A stretch of DNA of 64,000 nt, from NCBI RefSeq assembly GCF_005885815.1, contig NZ_CP040602.1, forward strand, positions 821,630-885,629, given 5' to 3'. This document shows positions 26,196 to 35,880 of the stretch, piece after piece. Positions within the stretch are counted from its first letter, which is position 1. The number at the start of each line of letters is the position of its first letter. A program made the position numbers and the translations under genes. The notes below the pieces were generated by a model. It was not told the origin of the DNA. It did not search any database and worked only from the letters and a program-made list of their open reading frames with translations. Source of the stretch: Thiomicrorhabdus sediminis. Lineage in GTDB: Bacteria > Pseudomonadota > Gammaproteobacteria > Thiomicrospirales > Thiomicrospiraceae.

Positions 26196-27053
26196 TCACT
26201 CTTCGACAAGCTGTTCACAGCGATAAAAACCTTCTTTACCGGCTAGTTGAGTGCTCAGCCAGGGAAGTGCCTGCTGTGCAGCTTTCATCAAGGTCCAAGG
26301 CGGGTTAATAACAATCATTCCGCTTGAATTCATGCCTTTATCTTCGTCTTTGCCGATACCCAGTTCAAAAAGCTGAATGTTTTTTACGCCGCTATCCTTA
26401 AACTGTTGTTCAAGCAAGTCGATCTGTTTGCGATTGACGACCGGATACCATAGCGCATAGGTGCCAGTACTGAATTTTTTATGAGCTTTGATAAAAGCAT
26501 CCAGTGCGGTTTGGTAATCGGTTTTCACTTCATAGGGCGGATCCATCAGGATATAACCTCGACGCTCCTTTGGAGGTAACTGGCTGTTACAGCCATGAAA
26601 CCCGTCTTTTTGAAAAACCTTAATCCGACGGTCGTTGGCAAAATTCTGACTTAGCGTCTTGAATTCTCGAGGATGCAGTTCAAATAAATTAAGACGATCA
26701 TGTTCGCGCAGCAGATGCTGGGCAAACCAAGGTGAGCCTGGGTAATGGCTGAGTTCATCACTATTATTGAATTGCTGGATCAATTCAAGATATTGCTGCA
26801 CCAGTTCAGGGGCTTGCTCGAATGCGTTGCGATCTTGGCTCAGGTGCCAAAGTTTGCCAATACCGTTTTGGTACTCTTTGTTTTTTTGCGCTTCGGAGGC
26901 AAATAAAGAAAAAGCGCCGACACCGCTATGGGTATCGAGATAAAACATCGGTTTGGGTTTGCTGGTTAGGTAATCAAGAATGTAAGCACTGATACTGTGT
27001 TTCAGCACATCGGCAAAATTACCGGCGTGAAATGAATGCAGGTAGCTGAGCAT
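26196..27053 (-). CDS. rlmJ: RlmJ, 23S rRNA m6A2030 methyltransferase
   Basis: SAM-dependent enzyme methylating adenine 2030 of 23S rRNA. The ATG at 27053 is chosen for GGGAG 5 bases upstream and because MLSYLHSFHAGNFADVLKH is the family N-terminus; 285 residues follow (E. coli 280). Motifs are YLDTHSGVGAFSL (SAM binding), LFELHPREFKTL, and the catalytic LMDPPYEVKTDY (the DPPY of N6-adenine methylases). YALWYPVVNR and NSSGMIVINPPWTL close the fold. It is convergent to the PilZ gene and about 90 bases downstream of the RbgA-like gene on the same strand. Confidence 0.95.
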   Translation of the reverse strand: MLSYLHSFHAGNFADVLKHSISAYILDYLTSKPKPMFYLDTHSGVGAFSLFASEAQKNKEYQNGIGKLWHLSQDRNAFEQAPELVQQYLELIQQFNNSDELSHYPGSPWFAQHLLREHDRLNLFELHPREFKTLSQNFANDRRIKVFQKDGFHGCNSQLPPKERRGYILMDPPYEVKTDYQTALDAFIKAHKKFSTGTYALWYPVVNRKQIDLLEQQFKDSGVKNIQLFELGIGKDEDKGMNSSGMIVINPPWTLMKAAQQALPWLSTQLAGKEGFYRCEQLVEE

Positions 27054-27141
27054 GGTTTCTCCCATCGAGACAGTTGGCAATGACCGATAGAGAGCAATGC
27101 GATTCGTAAAGCTCAGCTAAAGACAATGTTTGGCTGTAGTA

Positions 27142-28086
27142 TTAACGTTTATTCTTTTTGTGACGTTTACGGCGTGCTTTTTTCGCTTCTTCGCGGAGGC
27201 GTTTCTTTTCTTCTTTTTGTTCACGCTGTTTTTCTACAATCAGTAGTTCTTGTTGCATCATCTGCGGGGTTTCTAAAGTTAAGGCGCCCAGCGTATTATC
27301 ACGATACTCCATTACCAATAAGCGCGAGACTTTTTCCAAGTCGACCATGCCGCCAGAGCGTAGACAGCCACGTTTTCTACCAATCTCGTCAAGCAGTTCT
27401 ATGTCAGTTGCCGGTAGCTCATCGAGTTGAAAACGTTTTTTCAAGGCTTCAGGGTAGGCATGCAACAGGTATTCTGCGGCATAGCTGGCAATATCCGGCA
27501 ACTCAAAAGCGGTTTCTTTAATGCCGCCGGTAATCGCCAAACGGTAGCCGCTGTTTTCATTTTCGATATTCGGCCAGAGCATTCCCGGTGTATCAATCAG
27601 GGTGATGTTGTCTTCTAACTTGATGCGTTGTTGGTGTTTGGTGACCGCCGGTTCGTTACCGGTTTTGGCGATGGTCTTGCCGGTAATGTGGTTAATCAAA
27701 GTGGATTTACCGACATTGGGAATGCCGATGATCAGCGCATGAATGGTTTTTACCGTTCCGATTTTTTCAGCCGCTAAGGATTTGATTAAATCAATCAGCT
27801 GTTGGCGTTTGTCGGATTGACCGGCGCTAAAAGCCAGAGTCCTAACCGATGATTCGGCTTCTAAATAGGTTTGCCATTCGGCGGTTTTGTCAGCATCGGC
27901 CAGATCGCATTTACTGAGAATCTTAATGGTCGGCTTATCTTTGCGAATCTCTTCGATCAGCGGATTTGTACTGCTGTAGGGGATACGTGCATCAAGAACT
28001 TCGATAAAAACATCGACCTGATTGAAAATCTCGCGCACTTCTTTCTGAGCTTTGTGCATATGTCCCGGAAACCACTGAATTGCCAT
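27142..28086 (-). CDS. YlqF/RbgA-family ribosome biogenesis GTPase
   Basis: A 314-residue, circularly permuted GTPase that assists assembly of the large ribosomal subunit. The permuted order is visible: the N-terminal IQWFPGHMHKAQKEV, then G4 (LSKCDLAD, near 60), G1 (GIPNVGKSTLINHI, near 125), G2/G3 (ITLIDTPGMLWP) and a C-terminal ANTAR-like helical region (about 190-265: YAAEYLLHAYPEALKKRF, IGRKRGCLRSGGMVDLEKV). The last 40 residues are a very basic Lys/Arg tail (KKRLREEAKKARRKRHKKNK), suited to RNA binding. It is close to B. subtilis RbgA in layout, and upstream of rlmJ, another 50S factor. Confidence 0.9.
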   Translation of the reverse strand: MAIQWFPGHMHKAQKEVREIFNQVDVFIEVLDARIPYSSTNPLIEEIRKDKPTIKILSKCDLADADKTAEWQTYLEAESSVRTLAFSAGQSDKRQQLIDLIKSLAAEKIGTVKTIHALIIGIPNVGKSTLINHITGKTIAKTGNEPAVTKHQQRIKLEDNITLIDTPGMLWPNIENENSGYRLAITGGIKETAFELPDIASYAAEYLLHAYPEALKKRFQLDELPATDIELLDEIGRKRGCLRSGGMVDLEKVSRLLVMEYRDNTLGALTLETPQMMQQELLIVEKQREQKEEKKRLREEAKKARRKRHKKNKR

Positions 28087-28339
28087 TATTTGCCATTAAC
28101 CACTTTGTCAAAATCTTGTACGAGATTATAACTATTCAGAATAGAGTTTATCCATTTTTACGAGAAAATTTCCAAATTAACTATTGCTGTTTATGTGTTA
28201 GATGGCTCTGTTGTAAGGAAGGGTTATCCTGTCAAGATTGAGTGTTTGAGAGAGGGGAGAAGTATTGTACAAGTTTTGTATAAATATATTTATTAATATG
28301 TATAATATAATTTCGAAAAAAATATAAAAGGTTTAGATC
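28087..28339. other. AT-rich divergent control region, RbgA-like / chemoreceptor
   Basis: 253 bases between divergent genes. The 60 bases before the chemoreceptor ATG are almost entirely A and T and hold several possible -10 boxes, including TATAAT; a -35-like TTGTAC lies near 28267. No sigma-28 flagellar promoter is seen. AAAAGG precedes the ATG as a ribosome binding site. Confidence 0.4.
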
Positions 28340-30802
28340 ATGGGCAATATTTCAATTAAAAATAAAATGATGATGATTCCTGTGATGGTAATCATTTTAT
28401 TAATAGGGCTTTACTGGTTGGTTAACTCCGGTCTTAATAATTTAGATGATAGAACTTATAAAGCGAGTTCGGCAAACAGTGTCATCAAGCATCTTGCTGA
28501 AGCGAGAATTTCTGAAAAAAACTACATTCAGCGTAAAGATGAGAAATACTTAGAAGAGCTTGAAAGAAATATTCAAAAAGGTATTGATATTACTAGTGAG
28601 TTGGAAAAGCGTTTTGATGACCCAAGCAATCTTCAATTAACTGCTAACCTAAATGGTGCCTTAGTAAATTATCAGCAGGCCTTCGTTGAATATACTCATG
28701 TCCGAGAAAAATCTTTAGACGCTGAAAAGCAGATGACTATTTCAGCGCGAGAGGTTGAAAGTTTGGCAAATATTGCACGGGAGATCCAAAAACAGCAGCG
28801 TGAAGAGTTGATGCAGGCTGAACCAATTAACATGTCGGCACTGGCGGATAAAATAAACAAGGCTTCCCTTACTAACAGAATTATTAAGAACCTGAAAGAA
28901 ATTAGGATTAATGAGAAGAATTATATTCGTCGAAAAGATGAGAAATACATTGCTAATGTAAACCAGCGTTTAGCTGAGATTAACCAGATAATTGGTGATT
29001 TACGTAATGATTTTAAGCGAGCTGAAAATAAGGCAAAAATGGACAGGTTACAAAATGCGCTACAAAGCTATGCCTCCGAGTTTGTTAAGTTTACTGAGTT
29101 GCGTGAACAGTCTATTGTTTTGATGGCAGAGTTAACTGAACAAGCTCGTCAAGCAGAAGAGGTGGCGACAATAATCAGATCTGAGCAAAAACAACAGCAG
29201 TTGGAATTTTTTTCAAGTTTAGACAAAACCTTTTTAATCGCATTCTTTGTTATTGGTTTGATGGTTTTGGCATTAAGTACTTATATTAGTCGTGCGATTA
29301 TTAAACCTATTGTTCATTTAGCAGAGGTTATGCATGAAGTGGTGAACCGAGGTCAGTTTAATTTACGCAGCGAAATTGATCAACAGGACGAAATTGGTCA
29401 AATGTCTAAGGCTTTTGATGAACTCTTGAACTCTTCTCAGAAAGCCATAGATGAAGCAAATAGTGTTTTGGAAGCCGTTGCTGAGGGGGATTTTGAAAAA
29501 CGTATGCTGTTATCGTTAAACGGCGATTTACAAAAATTGCAAAAGGGTGTTAACACCAGTGCGGGCAAAGTCGGCTTTATGATGGATGAACTTGGAAAGG
29601 TGATGGATGCCCTATATAACGGTAATTTCAATATAGAAATGCACGAAGATGTTACCGGTGAGTTTAGAGATAAGACTGAGCAAGCACTGCATTCAATTAA
29701 TCATACAGTAAACGGCATTATTGACGTTATGAATGCAATGAAATCGGGTGATTTTGATCAACGAATTACGGTTGAAGCCCGTGGTGATCTTTTAAAGCTT
29801 AAAGATGGTGTAAATCAGTCGCTTACAGAACTTAACGGTGCGATTAAGGATATTAGCGCAATTATGGTGGCTCAGGCTAAAGGCGACTTAACCAAGAAAA
29901 TTGAAAATCACTATAGTGGAGATTTAGCCGTATTAAGTGATGCGATAAACCAGACAGCGACACAATTAGTGCGAGTAGTAGCGGATGCGGTAAATACCGC
30001 CAATACGGTTGCTCACTCCGCCCAAGAGGTGACTAACGGAGCATTAGATCTAAGTCAGCGCGTCCAAGAACAGGCTGCATCATTAGAAGAAACCTCCGCT
30101 GCCATGGAGGAGATGAGTGCTACTGTTCTGAATAACACCGAAAATGCCAATAAGGCTGCCGAGCTTTCTCAGCAAGTTGAGTCGAAAGCAAAAACCGGTG
30201 TGCAGGTCATGCAAAAAACCATCAATGCCATGGCGCAAATCCAGGAATCTAGCCATAAAATATCTGAAATCGTCACCTTGATTGACGGTATCGCTTTTCA
30301 AACAAATTTACTGGCCTTGAATGCAGCTGTGGAAGCCGCTAGAGCCGGTGAACATGGGAGAGGTTTTGCTGTTGTTGCAGGAGAAGTAAGGGCTTTGGCG
30401 CAAAAGTCTGCTGAAGCGGCGAAAGATATTAAAGCTTTAATTGAAGAGAGTGTATCCAGAATAGATGAAGGTACAGGTTTGGCCTCAGAATCAGGAGAAA
30501 TGTTGGATAACATTAATGCTTCTATTATTTCAGTATCAGACATGATTACACATATAGCGAGTGCTTCTGAACAACAGGCTGAAGGAATTGGTCAAGTGCA
30601 TAAAGCAATTGCAGATATTGATCAGGTAACTCAGCAAAACGCTGCTTTGGTCGAAGAAACATCGGCTGCCGCCGAAAGTATGACTGATAGTGCAGACAGT
30701 TTAAGTAAGGATATGTCCTTCTTTGAAACGGGCAGGCAAATTGAACTTCAAGCTGATACGCTGATGACAACACGGGCACAGCTTGAATATAAAGCAAACT
30801 GA
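28340..30802 (+). CDS. methyl-accepting chemotaxis protein, HBM-like sensor
   Basis: An 820-residue inner-membrane receptor that signals through CheA/CheW. Order: TM1 (about 11-30); a long helical periplasmic domain (about 31-300); TM2 (about 301-322); HAMP (about 323-375) and further HAMP-like segments (to about 540); and an MCP signalling domain (about 560-790) with the hairpin tip LIDGIAFQTNLLALNAAVEA. The periplasmic part holds two related blocks, ARISEKNYIQRKDEKYLEEL (near 54) and IRINEKNYIRRKDEKYI (near 190). This repeat fits a helical bimodular (HBM) sensor of two stacked bundles. There is no C-terminal CheR-binding pentapeptide (it ends LEYKAN). The gene is richer in A and T than its neighbours, most of all in the first half. 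Confidence 0.92.
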   Translation: MGNISIKNKMMMIPVMVIILLIGLYWLVNSGLNNLDDRTYKASSANSVIKHLAEARISEKNYIQRKDEKYLEELERNIQKGIDITSELEKRFDDPSNLQLTANLNGALVNYQQAFVEYTHVREKSLDAEKQMTISAREVESLANIAREIQKQQREELMQAEPINMSALADKINKASLTNRIIKNLKEIRINEKNYIRRKDEKYIANVNQRLAEINQIIGDLRNDFKRAENKAKMDRLQNALQSYASEFVKFTELREQSIVLMAELTEQARQAEEVATIIRSEQKQQQLEFFSSLDKTFLIAFFVIGLMVLALSTYISRAIIKPIVHLAEVMHEVVNRGQFNLRSEIDQQDEIGQMSKAFDELLNSSQKAIDEANSVLEAVAEGDFEKRMLLSLNGDLQKLQKGVNTSAGKVGFMMDELGKVMDALYNGNFNIEMHEDVTGEFRDKTEQALHSINHTVNGIIDVMNAMKSGDFDQRITVEARGDLLKLKDGVNQSLTELNGAIKDISAIMVAQAKGDLTKKIENHYSGDLAVLSDAINQTATQLVRVVADAVNTANTVAHSAQEVTNGALDLSQRVQEQAASLEETSAAMEEMSATVLNNTENANKAAELSQQVESKAKTGVQVMQKTINAMAQIQESSHKISEIVTLIDGIAFQTNLLALNAAVEAARAGEHGRGFAVVAGEVRALAQKSAEAAKDIKALIEESVSRIDEGTGLASESGEMLDNINASIISVSDMITHIASASEQQAEGIGQVHKAIADIDQVTQQNAALVEETSAAAESMTDSADSLSKDMSFFETGRQIELQADTLMTTRAQLEYKAN

Positions 30803-30809
30803 GTCAGTT

Positions 30810-30835
30810 AAAAAGCCGCTTTAAAGCGGCTTTTT
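30810..30835 (+). terminator. terminator after the chemoreceptor gene
   Basis: Perfect hairpin AAAAAGCCGCTT/AAGCGGCTTTTT, with almost no loop, 8 bases after the stop. Flanking A- and T-runs allow use from both strands, so it also serves the convergent secreted protein gene at 30845. Confidence 0.88.
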
Positions 30836-30844
30836 AATGGCATA

Positions 30845-31231
30845 TTAAGGCTTCCATTCCAATAACTTGGGGAATCTTTCAATCGCTTCTTTTACAAAAG
30901 GGGTATCGCATCCGGTTCTTATGATTTTCATATCGGTATTACCGGCAATAAAGGTGCTGCGTTTTTGCACCGCATTACTCAACGCCTGAGGTGATTTGTC
31001 CGGGTACATGCCTTTCAGTTCCAGTGCGGTCAATTGGTTGACGGCGGCGAAGTTTTCCAAGAATTGATTAAACTCCTGTTTCGATGGACTATGGCAGTGG
31101 TCGATAACCGCTCGGGCTACGGAAAACTCTTCATAGATCTTAAGAATATTGTCATTGGCTTGAGCCATAGGGCTTAGTATAGCTAGTGCTAACCCGGTGA
31201 TTAAGAATCGGTTTAATTTTGTTTGTATCAT
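30845..31231 (-). CDS. small secreted protein, unknown
   Basis: About 128 residues from the ATG at 31231 (a GTG at 31240 is the alternative). It has a clear signal peptide (KLNRFLITGLALAILSPMAQ, cut at AQAND). The mature part is about 105 residues, helical, with two cysteines (DHCHSPSKQEF and RTGCDTPFVKEA) that could pair. No family is recognised. It is 13 bases or so after the gene for a small membrane protein, so the two are likely co-transcribed. The gene ends at the shared terminator of the chemoreceptor gene. Confidence 0.68.
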   Translation of the reverse strand: MIQTKLNRFLITGLALAILSPMAQANDNILKIYEEFSVARAVIDHCHSPSKQEFNQFLENFAAVNQLTALELKGMYPDKSPQALSNAVQKRSTFIAGNTDMKIIRTGCDTPFVKEAIERFPKLLEWKP

Positions 31232-31252
31232 AAGATTCACAACTTAATTCAT

Positions 31253-31498
31253 TTAACGAAAAATACGTGTTAAAAAGCGTATAAATAGAAAAATCGCAAC
31301 GGCCATCCAGATATAGACAAACCAGCGAAACAGTTCATAGAAAGAACGGAATTGATCCTCTAAGTGTGACAGGCTTTCGACCGTCAATTGACCGTTTTCC
31401 GCATTAGATAGGGCGATTAAGGCAACCACTAAAAAGCAGGCGGCAAGCATCGCGCCGAGATAGAGAAATATCTTTTGAAAAATATCCATTAATGGCAT
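31253..31498 (-). CDS. small two-helix membrane protein, unknown
   Basis: 81 residues with two hydrophobic helices (about 8-28, LYLGAMLAACFLVVALIALS, and about 58-76, WFVYIWMAVAIFLFIRFL) joined by a polar loop of about 30 residues (NAENGQLTVESLSHLEDQFR). The C-terminus is basic (TRIFR). I do not recognise the family. It lies immediately upstream of the small secreted protein gene on the same strand. No function is proposed. Confidence 0.6.
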   Translation of the reverse strand: MPLMDIFQKIFLYLGAMLAACFLVVALIALSNAENGQLTVESLSHLEDQFRSFYELFRWFVYIWMAVAIFLFIRFLTRIFR

Positions 31499-31649
31499 TC
31501 CTCATTACTTGGAATCAATTGAACGTTTTACCTTAGTGTGAAAGGCTTTATTACTGGAGGACTATACTAACATTGTTATAGAAAACTGTCAGAGGGTAAC
31601 TATTGCAAAACCGTGAATAACGGTCTTGCAAAAAGAGTGGGGCTGGGGA

Positions 31650-31820
31650 TTATTTTAGTAGGCAGTGTTTGGCGTAGTCACCGGTTTCGTCCATGGTCCA
31701 TTCACCTTTTGGCTTTTCTTTCAGGTCGGCACACCATTCATCGCTGCCCACTTCTGCTCCACAAGCTGTTAAAAAAAGAGTAATTGCGCTGATGGCGAAT
31801 AAGGCTTTAAGTTGTTTCAT
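31650..31820 (-). CDS. DUF3012-family lipoprotein
   Basis: A 56-residue lipoprotein. The ATG at 31820 is chosen because GGAG stands 6 bases before it; an in-frame ATG 12 bases further up lacks this. The signal peptide ends in a lipobox (LTAC), leaving a mature chain of about 38 residues: CGAEVGSDEWCADLKEKPKG, then a stretch ending DYAKHCLLK. This matches the DUF3012 pattern, short lipoproteins with GSxxWC and a late AKHC, common in Gammaproteobacteria and without known function. The Cys pair is likely a disulfide. It is a single-gene unit. Confidence 0.8.
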   Translation of the reverse strand: MKQLKALFAISAITLFLTACGAEVGSDEWCADLKEKPKGEWTMDETGDYAKHCLLK

Positions 31821-31960
31821 GTTTTTCTCCATTGATTCATCACGGGCGTCACCGGCTTATGTTTGCATGAGGTTGCGCCGTCAGAATTCTATTTTATGCA
31901 AAATCAGTAAGCTTGCGTCATAAAGTTTTATAGAATTGATAAAAAGCCAAATTCCAGTTA

Positions 31961-31998
31961 ATAAAAAAGCGGCTAAGATCTCTATCTTGAGCCGCTTT
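31961..31998 (-). terminator. terminator after proS
   Basis: Arms AAAGCGGCT and AGCCGCTTT extend with AAGAT/ATCTT after a bulge. On the minus strand the hairpin is followed by TTTTTTATT, about 35 bases past the proS stop. Confidence 0.85.
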
Positions 31999-32031
31999 CA
32001 TTAGCAATGATAGCTTTCTATCTAGGCTGGA

Positions 32032-33744
32032 TTATGCCATTTTCGCTTTTAACCAATCGATAAAGCCTTCTTGTGCAATATCTTGCGGTTTTTCATCGCG
32101 ACGGTGCTTGTACTCAAACTCGCCTTTATCCAATCCACGTTCACCAATAACGATACGATGCGGAATCCCCATCAGCTCCATATCGTTAAACATAACCCCT
32201 GGACGTTCCTGGCGATCATCAAACAAGACTTCGATACCTGCAGTAGTCAGTTCGTTATAAAGCGCTTCGGCGGCTTCTTTGACGCGTGGAGATTTATGCA
32301 TTTGCATCGGTACGATACAAACGCTGAAAGGCGCGATCGCTTCCGGCCAGATAATACCTTTATCGTCATGGTTTTGTTCAATCGCTGCGGCAACCACGCG
32401 GGTTACCCCAATGCCGTAACAGCCCATTTCAAGCACTTGAGAGCGGCTGTTTTCGTTTTGTACATTGGCGTTTAGTGCTTTTGAGTATTTATTACCCAAT
32501 TGGAAAATATGACCGACTTCGATACCGCGGCGGATTTCGATTTTACCTTTACCGCATGGGCTTGGATCACCTTTAACGACATTGCGGATATCGGCAATTA
32601 GCGTTGCTTTGGCGTCACGGTCCCAGTTGGCGCCGGTGTAGTGAACCTGCTCGATATTGGCACCACAAACGAAGTCCGCCATATTCGCAGCGGTGCGGTC
32701 AACGATTACCGGGATATTTAAGCCAACCGGGCCAATTGAACCGGCTCCACATCCAGCGGTCGCTTTGATTTCTTCATCGCTCGCGAGTTCAAAAGGTTCG
32801 GCAACCAAGTCAAGTTTTTCGGCTTTGATTTCATTGAGTGTATGATCACCACGAATAACCAGCGCGACAATCGGTGCGTCTTCGGTCGCCCCTTTGACCA
32901 ATAGCGTTTTAGCAATGGTTTTCGCTTTTACCTGTAAGCAGTTGCTGACTTCTTCAATGCTGAAAGCTTTTGGTGTATCCACCTTGGTCAATTCGGCTGT
33001 GGCAGCAGGGCGTTCGCCTCTTGGTGCCAGCGCTTCGGCCAATTCGACGTTAGCGGCAAAATCACTTTCGGTTGAGAAGGCGATGTCATCTTCACCGGAA
33101 TCGGCCAATACGTGGAATTCGTGCGAACCGTCACCACCGATGGAACCTGTATCAGCCTGTACCGGACGGAAATCTAAGCCGATACGGCTGAAAATGCGGT
33201 TATAGGCATCGTACATTTCATCATAGGTTTGTTGCAGGCTGTCACGGTCCAGGTGGAAAGAGTAAGCGTCTTTCATAATGAATTCACGAGAACGCATAAC
33301 ACCAAAACGCGGACGAATTTCATCGCGGAACTTGGTTTGAATCTGATAGAAATTGATCGGCAGTTGCTTATAGCTGCGAATTTCATTGCGCACCAGATCT
33401 GTGATGATTTCTTCGTGGGTTGGCCCCAAGGCAAAACCGCGCTGATGACGGTCTTCAAAACGTAACAGTTCTGGACCATAATCTTGCAGACGCCCCGATT
33501 CTTGCCACAGTTCCAGCGGTTGAACTACCGGCATCAACACTTCTTGTGCGCCTGAGCGGTTCATCTCTTCACGCACAATTTGCTCAACCTTGCGCAATAC
33601 GCGCACACCAAGCGGTAACCAGTTGTAAAGACCGCCGGCAAGCGAGCGGATTAAACCGGCTCGTAGCATTAGCTGATGACTGATAACCACCGCATCGGCA
33701 GGGGTTTCACGGGTTGTAGCAATAAGTAGGTTTGAGGTTTTCAT
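32032..33744 (-). CDS. proS: ProS, prolyl-tRNA synthetase (bacterial type with editing domain)
   Basis: Charges tRNA-Pro. At 570 residues it is the long bacterial form. Class II motif 1 and 2 regions are read as [56 protein letters not shown] and [20 protein letters not shown]. The inserted editing (INS) domain lies between about 225 and 380 ([36 protein letters not shown]), motif 3 is [20 protein letters not shown], and the anticodon-binding domain follows ([14 protein letters not shown] onward). The gene is alone, with a terminator downstream at 31961-31998. Confidence 0.97.
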   Translation of the reverse strand: MKTSNLLIATTRETPADAVVISHQLMLRAGLIRSLAGGLYNWLPLGVRVLRKVEQIVREEMNRSGAQEVLMPVVQPLELWQESGRLQDYGPELLRFEDRHQRGFALGPTHEEIITDLVRNEIRSYKQLPINFYQIQTKFRDEIRPRFGVMRSREFIMKDAYSFHLDRDSLQQTYDEMYDAYNRIFSRIGLDFRPVQADTGSIGGDGSHEFHVLADSGEDDIAFSTESDFAANVELAEALAPRGERPAATAELTKVDTPKAFSIEEVSNCLQVKAKTIAKTLLVKGATEDAPIVALVIRGDHTLNEIKAEKLDLVAEPFELASDEEIKATAGCGAGSIGPVGLNIPVIVDRTAANMADFVCGANIEQVHYTGANWDRDAKATLIADIRNVVKGDPSPCGKGKIEIRRGIEVGHIFQLGNKYSKALNANVQNENSRSQVLEMGCYGIGVTRVVAAAIEQNHDDKGIIWPEAIAPFSVCIVPMQMHKSPRVKEAAEALYNELTTAGIEVLFDDRQERPGVMFNDMELMGIPHRIVIGERGLDKGEFEYKHRRDEKPQDIAQEGFIDWLKAKMA

Positions 33745-33883
33745 AATCTAAAAAGACCTTTAAAAATCGGAGCGAAACATTCGGCGTATTCTAGCACGTC
33801 TGTCTTGTGCTCAGGAAGGGGATTTAGCGGTTGATAAAAGGATTGGACAAGGATAAAGACAAACAACTGAATGCTTGCGCTGC

Positions 33884-35110
33884 CTAGATGAATGCCAGGA
33901 GCTCGTTGATACAGAAAAACAAGCTGAAAATTAGACCCAGAACCGGGATTGCCGTCGGCACGATTAAAATCCCCTCCGGTTTAGGTTGTTGCAACTTAAT
34001 ACGCACTAAGGCGCCATTAACCAAAGCGAAAACGACTAGCATGACTATGGAGGTGATTTGCGCTAAACCGGCTAAAGAGCCGCTGATTGCCATAAGCAAC
34101 GCAATACTCGAAGCTAGCAGTGTGGCGGTGACAGGTGTCTGGGTTTTAGGCGAGATATAGGCCAAAAATTGCGGCAGTTGTCGGTTGTTTGCCAAACCAT
34201 AGAGTACGCGAGCGGCCATTATCACTTGGATTAGCGCGCCGTTTAAGATGGAGACCATGCCGATAAAAAGAATGATGTTGTTATTGCTATTGGTTTGTTG
34301 GGCATAAAGTTCAGCCAGAGGCGCAGAGCTCTGTGAAAGGCCTTCTGGGGTCATCAGGTAGATGGCCGCTATCATGACCATGATATAAAGGATGCTGGTA
34401 ATCGTCAGGGTAAGAATAATCGCATTGGGCAGAGTGCGTTTGACGTCACGGGTTTCTTCGGCAACCACGACCATATCTTCAAAACCGATAAAGGTGTAAA
34501 AAGCCAATAAGGCGCCGGCATAAACCAGCCCCCAAGCCATAATGTCATTGGGGATTAACAGGCTCCAATCGGGGTTGATGGCAATCAGTTCGGGCACACT
34601 GACCCAAATCACCAATAAGAGGCCGAATACTTCGATAAGGGTAATCACCGCGGCCACTGTGACCGATTGGGCAATCCCCCAAGCTGCAAGCAAAGCAATG
34701 CAGAGCATTACCAATATCAGGGTCGGTAGACGTTCGACAGCAATAAAGAAATCCAAATAGTGATGAAACGCATTGATTAAAGCGGAGGTTGAGGTCAGTC
34801 CCGCCATAATTACCAATATGCCGACCGCTGTCGATAAGGACTTACTGTTGAAACCGTGAAAAACGTAGCTCGCGCTACCGGCTGCTTTAGGTATCCGCGC
34901 TGAGATTTCCGCAAAGGATAAGGCGGTGATAAAGGCGATTACCGCCGCCACTAGAAAAGAGGCGACTGAATAATAACCGGAAACTGCAGCCAATTCCCCA
35001 ATTAAAGCATAGATTCCAGCACCGATGGTGGTGCCCAAACCATACAGCAGTAATTGGGGCAATCCTAGAACGCGTTTTAGAGTTGTGGTCTGCTTCGGCT
35101 GTTCCGACAA
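33884..35110 (-). CDS. APC-superfamily amino acid permease
   Basis: A 408-residue inner-membrane transporter with about 12 helices. The N-terminal family motif is LLYGLGTTIGAGIYALIGELA (the G-rich unwound segment of TM1), followed by SFAEISARIPKAAGSASYV on TM2/TM3, FYTFIGFEDMVVVAEETRDV (the TM6 region and the family's conserved E in EET) and VKRTLPNAIILTL. This places it among amino acid/polyamine permeases, in the branch with cationic amino acid transporter-like proteins. The substrate cannot be read. Its neighbours, proS and a DUF2062 gene, do not tell. There are about 50 bases between it and the DUF2062 gene. Confidence 0.88.
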   Translation of the reverse strand: MSEQPKQTTTLKRVLGLPQLLLYGLGTTIGAGIYALIGELAAVSGYYSVASFLVAAVIAFITALSFAEISARIPKAAGSASYVFHGFNSKSLSTAVGILVIMAGLTSTSALINAFHHYLDFFIAVERLPTLILVMLCIALLAAWGIAQSVTVAAVITLIEVFGLLLVIWVSVPELIAINPDWSLLIPNDIMAWGLVYAGALLAFYTFIGFEDMVVVAEETRDVKRTLPNAIILTLTITSILYIMVMIAAIYLMTPEGLSQSSAPLAELYAQQTNSNNNIILFIGMVSILNGALIQVIMAARVLYGLANNRQLPQFLAYISPKTQTPVTATLLASSIALLMAISGSLAGLAQITSIVMLVVFALVNGALVRIKLQQPKPEGILIVPTAIPVLGLIFSLFFCINELLAFI

Positions 35111-35161
35111 GCTTCACTCCTTGCGAAGTATAGTTTATCAAGCTTTGTTACCAAGCCATAA

Positions 35162-35689
35162 TTAAGAGCGGTGGTTCGCGCTTGATCTGAAAAGGTCTTT
35201 GATCGTTTGCCAATGAAAATGGGCAATCAGGGTATAAAGTACCGTGCCGATAATCACGCCTAATAACATGTTTCCGAAATAGAAGGGTTTCCATATTAAT
35301 GGAAAGACTTCATCAAACCATTGTGGCGAACCGATAGCGATATGCGCGGATGCTTCGAAAAGATCCGGTGTGCCCAGTATCCAAGTTCCGAAAACGTAGC
35401 CACCGTACCAGATCGGCCACATGGTCAAAGGGTTGGTGATCCAAGCCAGTGCGGTCGCTAATGGGATATTGGAGCGCAAATAATAGGCGAGTACCGAACC
35501 CAGTACCATCTGAAACGGAACCGGTAGCATCATACAAAAAGAACCGATAAAGCCTGCGCGAGCGAAGGATTGGCGATCACCAGCCCAATAAACACGATCT
35601 TGAAAACGCGGAAAATAACGGTTCAAAAAGGTCGAGCGCTTGGTCGCTCTGCCGATTTGATGCATTTTTAGTTTAAGAAATCTAATCAT
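35162..35689 (-). CDS. DUF2062 membrane protein
   Basis: A 175-residue protein with the DUF2062 pattern: a basic N-terminus (RATKRSTFLNRYFPRFQDRV), then FARAGFIGSFCMMLPVPFQM and VLGSVLAYYLRSNIPLATAL, WITNPLTMWPIWYGGYVFG, and a final helix GNMLLGVIIGTVLYTLIAHF. Three to four membrane helices are seen. In the family, the FIGxxxxxxPxPxQM and NPxTxxP blocks are the main conservation; function is unknown. Its end lies 51 bases from the permease start on the same strand, so co-transcription is possible. Confidence 0.85.
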   Translation of the reverse strand: MIRFLKLKMHQIGRATKRSTFLNRYFPRFQDRVYWAGDRQSFARAGFIGSFCMMLPVPFQMVLGSVLAYYLRSNIPLATALAWITNPLTMWPIWYGGYVFGTWILGTPDLFEASAHIAIGSPQWFDEVFPLIWKPFYFGNMLLGVIIGTVLYTLIAHFHWQTIKDLFRSSANHRS

Positions 35690-35880
35690 CAGCTAATTAT
35701 AGCGCTTTTTGTCAATTTAATACTGACTAAAGACTGCGTAACTGGCTGTGATTGCAGATGAATTTTGCATTTAGGCGAAGCTGCTCAAATCATTCGCCGA
35801 TCAAGGCTGAAAAATTTAGTTTCGGGCATTAAGGTGCATGGCACTGTTATGCCCAAGACCGGTTATGGTGTTTGCAACGT

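Noticed and set aside
27126-27521. Plus-strand open frame of 131 codons over the RbgA-like gene
   Set aside because: It lies wholly on the antisense of a clearly real gene and has no likeness to a protein family. The same holds for many other overlapping frames in the window.
31602-31632. Inverted repeat TTGCAA-ACCGT / ACGGT-TTGCAA after the DUF3012 gene
   Set aside because: Each arm has a bulge, and no T-run follows on the strand of the gene. Left out as a terminator.
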